The position numbers were made by a program, and so were the translations under genes. Under the pieces are notes generated by a model that was not told where the DNA came from, did not search any database, and worked only from the letters and a program-made list of their open reading frames with translations. 35,086 bases of DNA, taken from assembly GCA_013360285.1 (NCBI GenBank), contig JABWCM010000025.1, forward strand, positions 1-35,086, read 5' to 3'. Below, one piece after another: positions 25,631-34,991 of the stretch (the first letter of the stretch is position 1; the number at the start of each line of letters is the position of its first letter). The stretch comes from Myxococcales bacterium. GTDB lineage: Bacteria > Myxococcota_A > UBA9042 > JABWCM01.

Positions 25631-28600
25631 TTAGAACGGGCACGAAAAGGTACCACCACCTAGTTCAACGTCCTCAAAGAACGTAAAGTCGATTCCCTTG
25701 CAGATAAACACTGCACAAGCCTTAAATTCAACAGCGAGAGGTTTCCACGCGGCTTTCCACTCGCCGTCGCTGCCGTTTTTACAACAACCTTCGACACCGA
25801 CGAACGTGGAGCCGGACCCGGAAGCGCTTAGCCAGTCGTCGTCGCCGCCAACCCCCTTGAGTTCAACTTTGAAACCCACACCGCCGCCGATGCAGATTGA
25901 CGTTTCGCTTTTTTGTGTGCAGGCGTCTTTGCCGCCGGAACCCTTTCCTTCAAGTTTTCCTTCGAATCCGATATTTAGCGACAATTCAACCCCAAATTTT
26001 TCGGCAAACGACAAAATCGGGCCGAGAACAGGAATCAACTCAAGAGCATCACAGTAGGCAAAGAGGGAACCCGATACGGCTCCTGAAACCTTGGTCCCTT
26101 CGTGGCATAACTCTGAAGGATTGTCGTCGCAGCACTTTCGCTCAACATCGATTTTGATGTTACCCGAAACCCCCGGGTCGACACCGCATGGGCCAACATC
26201 TGCCACGTCTTTGACGGTGCTCAGAATCTCCTTTAACTTAGCGAAGTCCCATTCTTGCAGCGTAATGCCGACGTCTGTACAGTCGACTTTTTCGCCTTTG
26301 CAGGAGCCACCCTGACATTTGTCGTCCTCGGTGCAATGTTTTTCGTCATCGCATGGTTTGCCCTCTGCACTTGCAGTATCGAACTGACAGGATCCTCCTT
26401 TACACTTCGCAGGTCCACATTCGTTGTCGTTGTTACCGCACGCTCCGTTCTCGTTAGTCGGAGTGTTTTTACAACTTCCGTTTTCGCATGCGTCGCTGGT
26501 ACATTCGTTTCCGTCATCACATCCGTTTGGGCAGTCGTCAGGCGGCGGTGGCGGGGGGGCACCGCCCCAGCCGGCTTTCACAATTCCGTACCCCGGATCG
26601 CTGCAGATTTGTGCGCCATCCTCGCTTACTGTTGCGGGTCCAATGGAGACCCACGTCTCAAGATCGTGGTCGAATGAGAACATTTCCGAGTGGGCGCCTG
26701 GCGCGAGATCGATATTGGGCAAACATACACGCGCCGGCGGACTAAACTTAGTTCCCGATGGCTGTACGGTCCAGGCAACATTAAACACAGAGCCCATTGG
26801 GGCGGGCATTGGAACTCGTTCCTTGTTGACCTGTGTGAACATGATTTCGCACTCGGGTGAACCGTCGGGGCAAGTCACGGAGTTGGCGAAAACGGTGAGC
26901 GAGGCCCCCGGAATTCCTTCCATATTAAGTGTTACATCTAAAGCTCCGCCTGCTACCTGGGCGCCGGCGTCATCTAGGGCCGGGAGATAAATCGGCATAC
27001 CCACCGTGTTGTCCTGGCCGGCCACCGTCGTGAGCATGTACATCAGGTGCGGCCAGGTTCCTGGAAGCGTTGTTGTCGAACCCTCAATAAACAAATGGAT
27101 AGTCCCAACGGGCGCGTTTTCTATCACAAACACACCGTTGATATCTGTGACGGCACTTAAATTAGTCCCTTCGATGTGAGCTGTTACGCCCGGCATTGGC
27201 TCGTCCTGGTTGGTAAGCACGATGCCGCTCACAGTGGTCGCGGATGCCAACCCAGGAACCGCGCCGGATGCGAGAAACGTAACTGGCGCTCCGGTCATGC
27301 CGGGAAATGTGGCAACAACCACGTTGTTGTTGTTCCCGGCATCCGGCCCGAGCGTTAAGTAAGCGGAAACCTGCCCATCACTGGACGTGTTTACCGTGAT
27401 GGAATCGGAACCGTCAAATAGGCCGCCGCCCTCAAGTACTGCAAACGTAACCGGCGCGTTTTCGACGCAGTTCCCGCCCTCATCAGTGACGAGGGCAACA
27501 AACGGCATGGGAAGTCGTTGTCCAACCGCCCCTAACTGGCCGCTACCCATTTCTTGGGAGATTTCATAGGCGGGTCCTGGCAAAGCAGCAAAACAAAACT
27601 CGACTTCCCCAACAAACCCTTCGGCAGTTGCCGTGACTCGGTGGTTGCCTGCTCCGGCCTTTTTGCCCAAGGTGAACAATACACTCGCGAGTCCATTTTC
27701 GTCGCTATAAACCGTCACGGTCGTGTCATTGATGGGAGGTGCAGACAATATTCCGTCACCGCGAGTCACGGTGAACTGAATTGGCCTATTTTCGACGGTA
27801 TCGCCGTTTGCATCCAAGAGCGCAACGAACAGAGGATCGGGGACCATGGTGCCGTACTTAGCGGACTGGGCGTTTCCGGATACCATGACAATCGACTGTC
27901 CCGCTTTGTCCAGAACGGTTACGGAAATCTGTGCTTCGCTTGTATTGCCCGCCGCGTCTGTTGCGATCGCCGTGAGCAAGTTGATCCCCGGTTGAAGCAA
28001 GAAGTCTGGTACAACCCAGAAAGCGTTGGCTACCATGGCTTCGACGCCGTTTACGGTAACTGTCAGGTCGTCGGCTTGAATTGTCGTTCCTGGGGCGATG
28101 TCGCTTGCGGTGCCGGCGACGTCTACCTGAACGCCGGGAAGCGTTACTCCATCCGACGGTGTTTCGATTACAATGATCGGTGGTGTCGTGTCGACACGAA
28201 TTTCCACGGTGGCGGTGCTTGTGTTGCCGACGATGTCAATGGCAACTGCTGTGATAGCGATTAGGCCTTCTTTGGCCGGAAGTGTTGCGGTCCACGAAGT
28301 TCCTGTCACGGTTGCGACAACTCCGTTAACAGTAACAGTAACGGCGGATGCGTCTTGAACGGTTCCGGACACGTCAATATCTGCCATTGTATTGAAAAGC
28401 GTAAATGCCACCGGCGTATCAATGGTTAAAATCGGTGGATCACCGTCCTGGCATGCGTCTGGGCACCCGTCCGAATCATTGTCAATAGCAATGTTCAGGG
28501 TTGTGCCAAACGCCATCAATACGATCAACTGAACGTCAACCACGTTGACGCCCGCGTCGCAATTGGTGTTGGCAACCACCGGATCTCCAGCCGGGCCTAG

Positions 28601-28843
28601 GCACGGCGGAGGTGCCCCTGTGGCACCACCAAGATCCCAAAGAATGACAATAATTGCACATTGCGCATCCACAACGTCCGTTTGGCCGTCACCGTTTACG
28701 TCGCCGGGAGGAGTTGCACATTCGGCAAAAGCGTTATTGGGTGATCCCAGCAGCAGCGTGACGGCGAACACGACGATGCATGTCGTTGCGATAGCCTTCC
28801 TCTCACTGAGTCGCTGAAAGTGTCCTAAAAACCATTTTCGCAT
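25631..28843 (-). CDS. Exported multidomain protein with dockerin-like, Ig-like and Cys-rich regions (1070 residues)
   Basis: A signal peptide of about 40 residues ends AFA-E. Residues 47-131 hold dockerin/EF-hand-like calcium loops (DVNGDGQTDVVD at 48-59, a less complete NTNCDAGVNVVD at 92-103, and DNDSDGCPDAC). Two Ig-like domains follow (about 138-310, PPILTIDTP and PPIIVIETP), then two invasin/BIG1-type domains (about 320-530, VENRPIQFTVTRGDG and VENAPVTFAVLEGGG). A carboxypeptidase-regulatory-like domain (about 540-615) and a beta-rich region come next. A proline run precedes a Cys-rich stretch with CTDC-like units (763-856), and a 210-residue Gly/Cys-rich end (GKLEGKGSGGKD, GGGVGFKVELKG) was not recognised. 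No cohesin gene is nearby, so the dockerin-like part is probably structural. A weak GGGG precedes the start; the 768-nt gene-free region lies upstream. Confidence 0.9.
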   Translation of the reverse strand: MRKWFLGHFQRLSERKAIATTCIVVFAVTLLLGSPNNAFAECATPPGDVNGDGQTDVVDAQCAIIVILWDLGGATGAPPPCLGPAGDPVVANTNCDAGVNVVDVQLIVLMAFGTTLNIAIDNDSDGCPDACQDGDPPILTIDTPVAFTLFNTMADIDVSGTVQDASAVTVTVNGVVATVTGTSWTATLPAKEGLIAITAVAIDIVGNTSTATVEIRVDTTPPIIVIETPSDGVTLPGVQVDVAGTASDIAPGTTIQADDLTVTVNGVEAMVANAFWVVPDFLLQPGINLLTAIATDAAGNTSEAQISVTVLDKAGQSIVMVSGNAQSAKYGTMVPDPLFVALLDANGDTVENRPIQFTVTRGDGILSAPPINDTTVTVYSDENGLASVLFTLGKKAGAGNHRVTATAEGFVGEVEFCFAALPGPAYEISQEMGSGQLGAVGQRLPMPFVALVTDEGGNCVENAPVTFAVLEGGGLFDGSDSITVNTSSDGQVSAYLTLGPDAGNNNNVVVATFPGMTGAPVTFLASGAVPGLASATTVSGIVLTNQDEPMPGVTAHIEGTNLSAVTDINGVFVIENAPVGTIHLFIEGSTTTLPGTWPHLMYMLTTVAGQDNTVGMPIYLPALDDAGAQVAGGALDVTLNMEGIPGASLTVFANSVTCPDGSPECEIMFTQVNKERVPMPAPMGSVFNVAWTVQPSGTKFSPPARVCLPNIDLAPGAHSEMFSFDHDLETWVSIGPATVSEDGAQICSDPGYGIVKAGWGGAPPPPPPDDCPNGCDDGNECTSDACENGSCKNTPTNENGACGNNDNECGPAKCKGGSCQFDTASAEGKPCDDEKHCTEDDKCQGGSCKGEKVDCTDVGITLQEWDFAKLKEILSTVKDVADVGPCGVDPGVSGNIKIDVERKCCDDNPSELCHEGTKVSGAVSGSLFAYCDALELIPVLGPILSFAEKFGVELSLNIGFEGKLEGKGSGGKDACTQKSETSICIGGGVGFKVELKGVGGDDDWLSASGSGSTFVGVEGCCKNGSDGEWKAAWKPLAVEFKACAVFICKGIDFTFFEDVELGGGTFSCPF

Positions 28844-29611
28844 TGTTTGACCCCATGTCGCCGCTCACAGCCCAATAAGCGCCAGCGCACGGTTACAATT
28901 CACGTCGCAGCGACCAATACCGTTTGGTTTGGCCTGAGTTCCGCGCGGTAGTCGCCAGAATACTGAGCATGCTTTTTGAATTATTTGTAATCTCGTGCTC
29001 AAAGTTCACGTTCAGTCGAAATTTTTGCTCGAGATCTTACTAAAATTCAAAAATGCTATGTTTCGCCCGCTCTTTGCGGGTCCTAGCGACATTCACCTAG
29101 TGAAATTTTTTTACTGCGTTTAGACAATCCGTCTTCTCGCACGGCTTGTAATTATCCGAAGTCTGACTGAATTGCAATGAATTAACCAACGCGGAAACGA
29201 CGCACAACCCGACATGTTTTGAATTGTTGGCCGCTGTTTCGCGCCGGCTCGTCGGCGAAAGTAGTTAAATGCCAGCAGATTCGGGCTTGGTGGGCTTTTT
29301 TTTGCCTGGAGGCGTAGAGTAGCACCATGCTGAGGGCAGAAAAACGTTTACCATGCCCGGAGGCGCTCGCAGATCGGCCCTCGTAGCCTCGATCTTGTGG
29401 GAAATCCGGGTTAAAGGAATGGGTGTGTCGCGATAAATCGATCTGCTTGTTTGTTTTTTGTACAACAGACTATTCCACGGCGATGCATACCAACTCATGC
29501 GGTTGTTATGTGTCTACTTAACGCTCGGTGATGGTTTGGCAGATTGAGTAGTTTCGATGGAGCGTACGCATTGTTCTTACTTCAAAACGTCGCTGTTCGG
29601 AAAGGCAGATG
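28844..29611. other. 768-nt region without a supported gene
   Basis: The region between the aminotransferase stop and the 1070-residue gene start holds no convincing ORF. The only frame of note (minus 29265-29498, 77 codons) has low-quality composition and no ribosome site. Its left third is AT-rich with several hairpins and a T-tract (see the ncRNA candidate). The T8 run near 29290 has no stable stem before it. Promoters for the 1070-residue gene must lie here but were not recognised. Confidence 0.7.
28976..29112 (+). ncRNA. Candidate structured RNA ending in a terminator-like hairpin
   Basis: Three consecutive inverted repeats are seen on the plus strand. The first is a long-range pair, ATCTCGTGC with TTTTTGCTCGAGAT (28990-29035). 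The second is CCCGC-TCTTT-GCGGG (29066-29080). The third is TTCAC-CTA-GTGAA followed by A and T7 (29092-29112). The order, ending with a short stem and T-run, fits a small RNA with an intrinsic terminator. No good promoter was found, and the last stem is only 5 bp, so confidence is low. Confidence 0.25.
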
Positions 29612-30790
29612 TTAACTTAATCGGAGTCGAACCGCCGCGTCCAACCGCTGTAACCCATCGGCAAAGGTCGCTTCGTCGACCAACAAACTGATCACGATCA
29701 CCGACGGAATGGCAAAGTCATAAAAATAACCAGGCTGCACACAACATCCGTCCTGGACCAGCAGCGAGCACGCCCATTGTTCGTCTTCCAAAATCGAGGG
29801 CAGGCGAATCGGTTGGGTCCATCCTCCCTGTACGCACAGCGGTGTCCACGGGGCGCCGGTTTTGGATAGTCTCGAAACCTGAGCCAAGTTGTAGGTTATC
29901 CGTTTGTGGATTTGCTCTTGGATGGATTGTCCGGCGCGTAGTAGAATCGGAACTCCCTCCTGGATTGGTGACGCAACGGATAGATAAGTATCCAAGACCA
30001 TTTCAAGGCGCTGCTTCGCTTCCCGTACAAGTGAAATTTGTCCGCCGATGCGAATCCAACTTAATTTAAGCTGGGGAAGGCCAATAGCTTTCGACAGCCC
30101 ATGTAATCCAAAACACAAACGTGCATTATCGAATCGAACATAGCGGGTTTTGCGCGGCATTTCCACCGTGGCGTAGTCGGCAAAAACTTCGTCCACAATG
30201 ATTGCAAGACCGTGCTCATCCGCGAAAGAGATGAGTTTTTCTCGATCGACGGCATTAAGATAGTTGCCAGTGGGGTTGTTTGGCGAAACTACAACGACAG
30301 CCTTTGTTTGAGGTCGCAGCCCATCCGTTAGCGAACACCAGTCGATTGTCCAGTCACCGTCATATGTTAATGAATAATAACGGACATTTACAGCGTCGAC
30401 TTGGGCTAAATACGCAATCAACGGGTAACACGGTGCGGGTGCTAGCACTTCGTCTCCTGGATCGCACAGCAGCCGCAGCAAATGGGAATAAGCTTCGGAA
30501 GTGGATGCCGTAAGTAAAATGTGGTCAGTTTCGACCGCCACACCGCGTTCATGGTAGAACTCCGCAACCGCTTGCCGTGCGGGCAAAAGACCCGCGGGTG
30601 TTGGGCGATATCGCATTGGCTGCGGCGGTATCAATGCCTTCGTGATCGACTCAACTGGGTAAGATAAGCCGGCCACGGTCGGATTTGACAATGTTAGATC
30701 GATGTAGTCCTTTCGATTCGTTTTGCACTCGGTAACCAGTCGAGACCAGTTGTTTTCCGCAAAATCCCAGTTCGTACGTTTTGAAAACAT
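29612..30790 (-). CDS. PLP-dependent aminotransferase, class I/II
   Basis: The 392-residue product has the fold-type I aminotransferase landmarks: LTLSNPT near the N-terminus, ASTSEAYSHLLRLL (cofactor phosphate loop), SPNNPTGNYL, VDEVFADY, and the PLP-binding lysine in LHGLSKAIGLPQLKLSW (Lys234). It is cytoplasmic and probably transfers amino groups between an amino acid and a keto acid, but the substrate is not evident. The glycine-poor LSKAIGLPQLKLSWI segment is typical of the AspC/AlaT-like branch. GAGG lies 5 nt before the ATG. It is divergent from the FemAB-like gene, the two sharing a 356-nt region with a large inverted repeat. No operon partner lies downstream. Confidence 0.92.
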   Translation of the reverse strand: MFSKRTNWDFAENNWSRLVTECKTNRKDYIDLTLSNPTVAGLSYPVESITKALIPPQPMRYRPTPAGLLPARQAVAEFYHERGVAVETDHILLTASTSEAYSHLLRLLCDPGDEVLAPAPCYPLIAYLAQVDAVNVRYYSLTYDGDWTIDWCSLTDGLRPQTKAVVVVSPNNPTGNYLNAVDREKLISFADEHGLAIIVDEVFADYATVEMPRKTRYVRFDNARLCFGLHGLSKAIGLPQLKLSWIRIGGQISLVREAKQRLEMVLDTYLSVASPIQEGVPILLRAGQSIQEQIHKRITYNLAQVSRLSKTGAPWTPLCVQGGWTQPIRLPSILEDEQWACSLLVQDGCCVQPGYFYDFAIPSVIVISLLVDEATFADGLQRLDAAVRLRLS

Positions 30791-30825
30791 GAATCCTCAG
30801 AGGTTGTAAAAAAATAGGGGGACGG

Positions 30826-30933
30826 ACTTGAACGCGGGGATTTTGGTCCCGAGGCCCAGAAAAAAACGAGTCATATCGGGAATATGGCGCAGGCTTTTTT
30901 CTGGGCAGTGGGGACAAAAGCATCCGTCCAAGT
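30826..30933. repeat. Imperfect inverted repeat of about 108 bp with a perfect 11-bp core
   Basis: CCCAGAAAAAA (30855-30865) pairs perfectly with TTTTTTCTGGG (30895-30905). Outside the core the arms continue to match with gaps: GTCCC blocks, GAT..TTTTG blocks and ACTTG/CAAGT at the ends. Inside the 29-nt centre, CATAT and ATATG form a further small hairpin. This could be a MITE or REP-like element, a structured RNA or a regulatory cruciform. No target-site duplication is obvious. Confidence 0.55.
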
Positions 30934-31048
30934 TCGTTCAGCTAGTTTTTCACAAACTCTCAGTAATATACGGCCTACAGCGTGGTCGCGGTGCCGCATC
31001 GACTTCACCCTGACTTCCCACACGCTGGTGAGGATTGTGGCTGTTGAC

Positions 31049-31077
31049 TTGTGTGCATTCCGTCCAATTCCTACAAT
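31049..31077 (+). promoter_or_regulatory. Candidate sigma-70 promoter of the FemAB-like gene
   Basis: TTGTGT and TACAAT are 17 bp apart, and the -10 lies 70 bp upstream of the ATG. A TTGACT at 31044-31049 is a better -35 hexamer but is 22 bp from the -10. The leader would contain the 8-bp hairpin at 31105-31123. Confidence 0.35.
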
Positions 31078-31104
31078 GGGTTTCCGTATCGAATGTTGTA
31101 GCGG

Positions 31105-31123
31105 CTCTGCCGGATCGGCAGAG
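31105..31123 (+). promoter_or_regulatory. Leader hairpin (CTCTGCCG / CGGCAGAG)
   Basis: A perfect 8-bp, GC-rich stem with a 3-nt loop (GAT) ends 23 nt before the ATG of the FemAB-like gene and 11 nt before its GGGG ribosome site. There is no T-run, so it is not a terminator. It may affect translation or message stability, or be a protein-binding palindrome. Confidence 0.45.
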
Positions 31124-31146
31124 AAGCACCTCCTGGGGCTATTCTT

Positions 31147-32298
31147 ATGCCGGTTATCGACGTTGTATGTGTTCATAGCCTGTCTCGGGTTCACGCGGCC
31201 GAATTTGACACACTTGTAGGTCAAGACAATCCATTTATTGAACACAACTTCTTGAATGCGTTGGAACAATCACAGTCTGTCGGTGCAGTTGCTGGCTGGG
31301 TGCCGTCGCACGTTTTTGCACGTCGAAACAATCTGCTCGTAGGTGCCATCCCAGCATATGTTAAGGATAATTCCTTTGGTGAATATATTTTTGACTGGGC
31401 GTGGGCTCAAGCCGCCCACCGAGCTCGCATTCCATATTACCCAAAAGTTGTTTGTGCCGTTCCGTTTACCCCCGCCAGCGGGCCCCGAATTTTGCTGCAT
31501 CCTGACGATCCTGACAAGGACAGTGTCACCGAATCGCTCATAAACGGGTTGTTTTCTCTGGCGGAATCGTCACGGGCGTCTTCGATTCACGTTCTATTTT
31601 GTACTGAAGCCGAAAGGAATACGCTGGTGAGTCGTTACGGATTTCTTCCCCGGATAACGTTCCAATATCACTGGTATGCGGACCATTATTTGTCGTTCGA
31701 AGACTACTTGAGCCGCCTACGCGCTCCGGCACGCAAAATGATCCGGCGTGAACGACGCCAGGTCCAGGATGCCGGCGTTGAAGTAGATGTTGTACCGGGA
31801 AGAGACTTGGCGGATAACCAGTGGGACCTGTTGTATCGTTATTATCGGTCAACCGCCCGAGAGTACGGCGCAAATCCTTATCTTACACGCGAGTTCTTTT
31901 CCGTTATTCGAGAGAGCCAAAATCAGCGAGCCTTAGGTATTTTTGCACGACAAAACGCAAAAACAATTGCCGGATCGCTCTATTTTGAAAAGGGACGCCA
32001 TCTTTATGGCCGATATTGGGGACGTAGCGAAGACATCCCTGCGCTTCACTTTGAGTTATGTTACTACAGGCCGATCGAATATGCTATTACGCGTGGGCAC
32101 ACGCTGTTCGAAGCCGGTGCGCAAGGTGAGCATAAAATCAAACGTGGCCTGATGCCGCGCGCAACCTATAGTGCGCACTGGTTTCGTGACCAGAGGTTTG
32201 CTGCTTCGGTTTCCGGTTACCTCGACCGCGAAGCACAGGTCGTGGCCGAGCAAATGACGGCGTTGTCGGCATGTGGTCCATTTCATAGAAATTCCTAG
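31147..32298 (+). CDS. FemAB-like GNAT-fold acyltransferase (PF04339/DUF482 type)
   Basis: The 383-residue product matches the FemAB-like 'peptidogalycan biosynthesis/recognition' family. It starts with SLSRVHAAEFDTLVGQDNPFIEHNFLNALEQS and has the conserved YIFDWAWAQAAHRARIPYYPKVVCAVPFTPASGPR stretch around 85-120, of which FDWAW, YYPK and PFTP are the clearest parts. LRAPARKMIRRERR near 195 and LYGRYWG, LHFELCYY and FEAGAQGEHKIKRGLMP near the C-terminus also match. The length is usual for the family. It is probably cytoplasmic and may use an aminoacyl or acyl donor, but the reaction is not established. A GGGG ribosome site lies 8 nt before the ATG. It has its own leader, is divergent from the aminotransferase and converges on clpA with 29 nt between the stops. 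Confidence 0.92.
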   Translation: MPVIDVVCVHSLSRVHAAEFDTLVGQDNPFIEHNFLNALEQSQSVGAVAGWVPSHVFARRNNLLVGAIPAYVKDNSFGEYIFDWAWAQAAHRARIPYYPKVVCAVPFTPASGPRILLHPDDPDKDSVTESLINGLFSLAESSRASSIHVLFCTEAERNTLVSRYGFLPRITFQYHWYADHYLSFEDYLSRLRAPARKMIRRERRQVQDAGVEVDVVPGRDLADNQWDLLYRYYRSTAREYGANPYLTREFFSVIRESQNQRALGIFARQNAKTIAGSLYFEKGRHLYGRYWGRSEDIPALHFELCYYRPIEYAITRGHTLFEAGAQGEHKIKRGLMPRATYSAHWFRDQRFAASVSGYLDREAQVVAEQMTALSACGPFHRNS

Positions 32299-32327
32299 AA
32301 CTTCGGCGTATGGCGACCAAACTATGG

Positions 32328-34628
32328 TTACGTTGGCTTGGTTTCCAACGGTTGGTAGTCGAATTTCAGCTTACCTCCGTCTTCGGAAATCGTGACTGTC
32401 CCCCCTTTTTCTAATGCTCCAAACAACACCTGCTCACTTAAGGGGCGTTTGATTTCTTCTTGAATGACCCTTGCCAAGGGACGAGCCCCAAATTTGGGAT
32501 CGTAGCCTTTTCCGGCAAGATAGTCTCGAGCACTGGATATCAGCTCCACTTTGACTTTACGGTCCGCAAGTTGGTTTTCCAACTGGCGGATGAATTTGTC
32601 GACAATGCGCCCCATGATCGCTGGGTCCAGCGGGGCAAAAGGAATTCGAGCGTCCAGCCGGTTCCGAAACTCGGGACTGAACGCATTTTCGTATGCTTTG
32701 TCATCGTTGCCGAGGTTGGAACGATGGCCAAAGCCGACCAAACGTTTCTCCAGGTCGCGGGCGCCGACATTGCTGGTCATCAACAATACTACATGTCGGA
32801 AATCTGCCTTTTTTCCATTGTTGTCCGTCAATGTGCCATGGTCCATGACTTGCAGCAACAAGTTGAAGACATCCGGATGGGCTTTTTCGATTTCGTCCAG
32901 CAGCAGTACTGCGTACGGTGTTTTGTTAATCGCCTCAGTCAGAAGGCCGCCTTGGTCAAAACCAACGTAACCCGGGGGCGCGCCGATTAACCGCGAAACC
33001 GTGTGACGCTCCATATACTCGCTCATGTCGAAACGAAGGAAAGAGACGCCTAAGATTTTCGCAAGTTGAATTGCCACTTCCGTTTTTCCGACGCCAGTAG
33101 GTCCAGTTAGCAGAAAACAGCCGATAGGTTTTTGTGGTTCCCGGAGTCCCGCGCGGGACATCTTGATCGAACTCGCCAACTGTTCGATTGCGTTGTCTTG
33201 GCCAAAAACAACGGACTTTAGCTCTAAGTCCAGGCTTTTCAGGCGTTCTTTGTCGTCGTGGGATACTCTTTTGGGCGGAATCTGGGCCATCGTGGCCACA
33301 ATCGCTTCAATGTCGCGAACGCCGATCCTGCCACCAGTACGACCCGACAATCTCGCGGCGGCTCCCGCTTCATCGATCAGATCGATTGCGCTATCGGGCA
33401 GCTTACGTCCGGTAAGATAACGATGGGATGTCTCCGCAGCGGCTCGCAACGCACCTGAAGAGAACTTCACTTGGTGGAAATCCTCGTATTTGGGCTTTAA
33501 TCCCTCTAAAATCTTAACGGTGTCATCAACCGACGGCTCCAGGATTTCTACCTTTTGAAATCGCCGCATCAATGCGTGGTCCTTCTCGATGTGCCCCCGG
33601 TATTCCGAATACGTCGTTGAGCCAATAAACCGCAACGTACCCTGCGCCAAGGCCGGTTTCAGCAGATTGGATGCATCCATTGCACTTCCGCTGGTCGAAC
33701 CAGCACCGATCACAGTGTGGATCTCATCGATAAACAAAATGGCGCCCGGTCGCTTTTCCAGCGAGCGCAGTATCGATTTGAGGCGCTCTTCAAAGTCGCC
33801 TCGATAACGGGTGCCCGCGAGCAAGGTTCCCATGTCCAGCGAATAAATCGACGCGTTTCTCATTGATTCCGGAACGTTACCGTTCTCTATCTGCAGTGCG
33901 AGCCCTTCCACAATAGCGGTTTTGCCCACGCCTGCGTCGCCGACAAGCAACGGGTTGTTTTTTCTGCGTCGAGCGAGAACCTGTAGTGTTCTTTGGATTT
34001 CCCGCTCTCGCCCAACCAGGGGATCAATTCGTCCGGAACGTGCCCATTCATTCAGGTTGGCACAGAATTGTTCCAGCGGGTCGACCTGTTTTTTTTCGGT
34101 TGTCTCTCGTTGTTCGTTCGTTTCTTCGTCGATGTCGCCGCCCGAGTCAAACGGAGCCGAATCGTCGTTTTCATCGTGCGACATGCCGTGAGAGATGTAT
34201 TCGACCAATTTGAGGCGAGTTACGCCTTGTTCTTCAAGGAAAAATGTCGCAAACGAGTCTTTTTCTTGGTACATCGCTACCAAAACGTTATATCCCCAGA
34301 CCTCGGCCTTCTGAAGTGCGTCTTGATCTTGTTGCGACCGTTCAACATGCGCCCACGCGCGACCTATGGTCCGTTGAAATGCGGCGCTGGGCACAGGCGG
34401 GTTGCGGTCGTCTTCCGGCAACGCCTCCATTTCCGAATCCAAATACTCGTCAATACGTTTCTTTAGTCGGGTTATGTTACCACCACATCGGCTGATAACC
34501 TTTGCCGTTCCCGAATCGTGGAGCAACGCAAATAAAAGGTGTTCCAGAGCGGCGAATTCATGTCCACGTCGGGCCGCGTCGGACAAAGCGACATTTACCG
34601 AGATTTGCAAATCCTGGCTGAGTTTCAT
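32328..34628 (-). CDS. clpA: ATP-dependent Clp protease ATP-binding subunit ClpA
   Basis: I use ATG 34628, which overlaps the clpS stop (ATGA), giving 766 residues starting MKLSQDLQ. The protein is the AAA+ unfoldase that feeds substrates to ClpP. The N-domain spans about 1-145. AAA-1 has Walker A GDAGVGKT (near 230) and Walker [13 protein letters not shown]-2 has GPTGVGKT (near 512) and [11 protein letters not shown]. There is no long middle coiled-coil between them, so it is ClpA, not ClpB/ClpC. The ClpP-docking tripeptide is probably VGF in RLVGFGHRS (about 629-632). An acidic stretch (about 155-180) links the N-domain to AAA-1. clpP is not in the window. Confidence 0.96.
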   Translation of the reverse strand: MKLSQDLQISVNVALSDAARRGHEFAALEHLLFALLHDSGTAKVISRCGGNITRLKKRIDEYLDSEMEALPEDDRNPPVPSAAFQRTIGRAWAHVERSQQDQDALQKAEVWGYNVLVAMYQEKDSFATFFLEEQGVTRLKLVEYISHGMSHDENDDSAPFDSGGDIDEETNEQRETTEKKQVDPLEQFCANLNEWARSGRIDPLVGREREIQRTLQVLARRRKNNPLLVGDAGVGKTAIVEGLALQIENGNVPESMRNASIYSLDMGTLLAGTRYRGDFEERLKSILRSLEKRPGAILFIDEIHTVIGAGSTSGSAMDASNLLKPALAQGTLRFIGSTTYSEYRGHIEKDHALMRRFQKVEILEPSVDDTVKILEGLKPKYEDFHQVKFSSGALRAAAETSHRYLTGRKLPDSAIDLIDEAGAAARLSGRTGGRIGVRDIEAIVATMAQIPPKRVSHDDKERLKSLDLELKSVVFGQDNAIEQLASSIKMSRAGLREPQKPIGCFLLTGPTGVGKTEVAIQLAKILGVSFLRFDMSEYMERHTVSRLIGAPPGYVGFDQGGLLTEAINKTPYAVLLLDEIEKAHPDVFNLLLQVMDHGTLTDNNGKKADFRHVVLLMTSNVGARDLEKRLVGFGHRSNLGNDDKAYENAFSPEFRNRLDARIPFAPLDPAIMGRIVDKFIRQLENQLADRKVKVELISSARDYLAGKGYDPKFGARPLARVIQEEIKRPLSEQVLFGALEKGGTVTISEDGGKLKFDYQPLETKPT

Positions 34629-34945
34629 TCGGGTTCCATCGTGCACAGTAGGGGCATGCCATTTTCCCGCGCTAATTGAGTGACCTGAGACACTTTGGTC
34701 TCTGCAATATCACGCGTAAACACACCACACACCCCAATCCCTTTTGTGTGGATGTGCAACATGATCTGGGTTGCTTCTGTTTGGGTTTTTCGAAACAGGG
34801 TCATCAGTACGTAGACCACAAATTCCATTGTCGTGTAGTCGTCGTTGTGCATCAATACTTTGTATAGTCGTGGCCGCTTGGTTTTCGGTCGCTCTTTGAC
34901 CCCGGTTGTCTCTTCCCAGGCTGGCCGACGTGTTTTTTCACTCAT
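34625..34945 (-). CDS. clpS: ATP-dependent Clp protease adaptor ClpS
   Basis: The 106-residue protein carries the ClpS core: [20 protein letters not shown] (the N-degron pocket, with Asn-Asp-Asp and Met), the helix [19 protein letters not shown] with the conserved His, and the C-terminal [15 protein letters not shown]. It delivers N-end-rule substrates to ClpA in the cytoplasm. A basic, disordered N-terminal tail (about 1-25) is typical and is needed for function in the family. The stop overlaps the clpA start by 4 nt, so the two are translationally coupled. The start ATG at 34945 has only a weak upstream GGA. Confidence 0.96.
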   Translation of the reverse strand: MSEKTRRPAWEETTGVKERPKTKRPRLYKVLMHNDDYTTMEFVVYVLMTLFRKTQTEATQIMLHIHTKGIGVCGVFTRDIAETKVSQVTQLARENGMPLLCTMEPE

Positions 34946-34991
34946 CGCGTGTCCGTAAAAGGCAGGAGCAGCAACCTATTCACATTGCTAA

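Larger units (their letters stand above)
30791..31146. other. Divergent intergenic region with promoters and inverted repeats
   Basis: This 356-nt region separates the minus-strand aminotransferase from the plus-strand FemAB-like gene. It contains the 108-bp imperfect inverted repeat listed separately, a plausible plus-strand promoter (TTGTGT 31049-31054, 17-bp gap, TACAAT 31072-31077) and a leader hairpin. Small frames inside it lack ribosome sites and protein-like composition. Confidence 0.6.

Noticed and set aside
28455-28710. Dockerin-like loops as evidence of a cellulosome
   Set aside because: No cohesin, scaffoldin or cellulase cluster is present; the loops are probably structural.
29285-29300. 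T8 run as an intrinsic terminator
   Set aside because: The preceding bases do not form a stable stem and no plus-strand gene lies upstream.
29265-29498. 77-codon minus-strand frame
   Set aside because: No ribosome site, no recognisable features and basic Pro-rich end caused by a T-run on the other strand.
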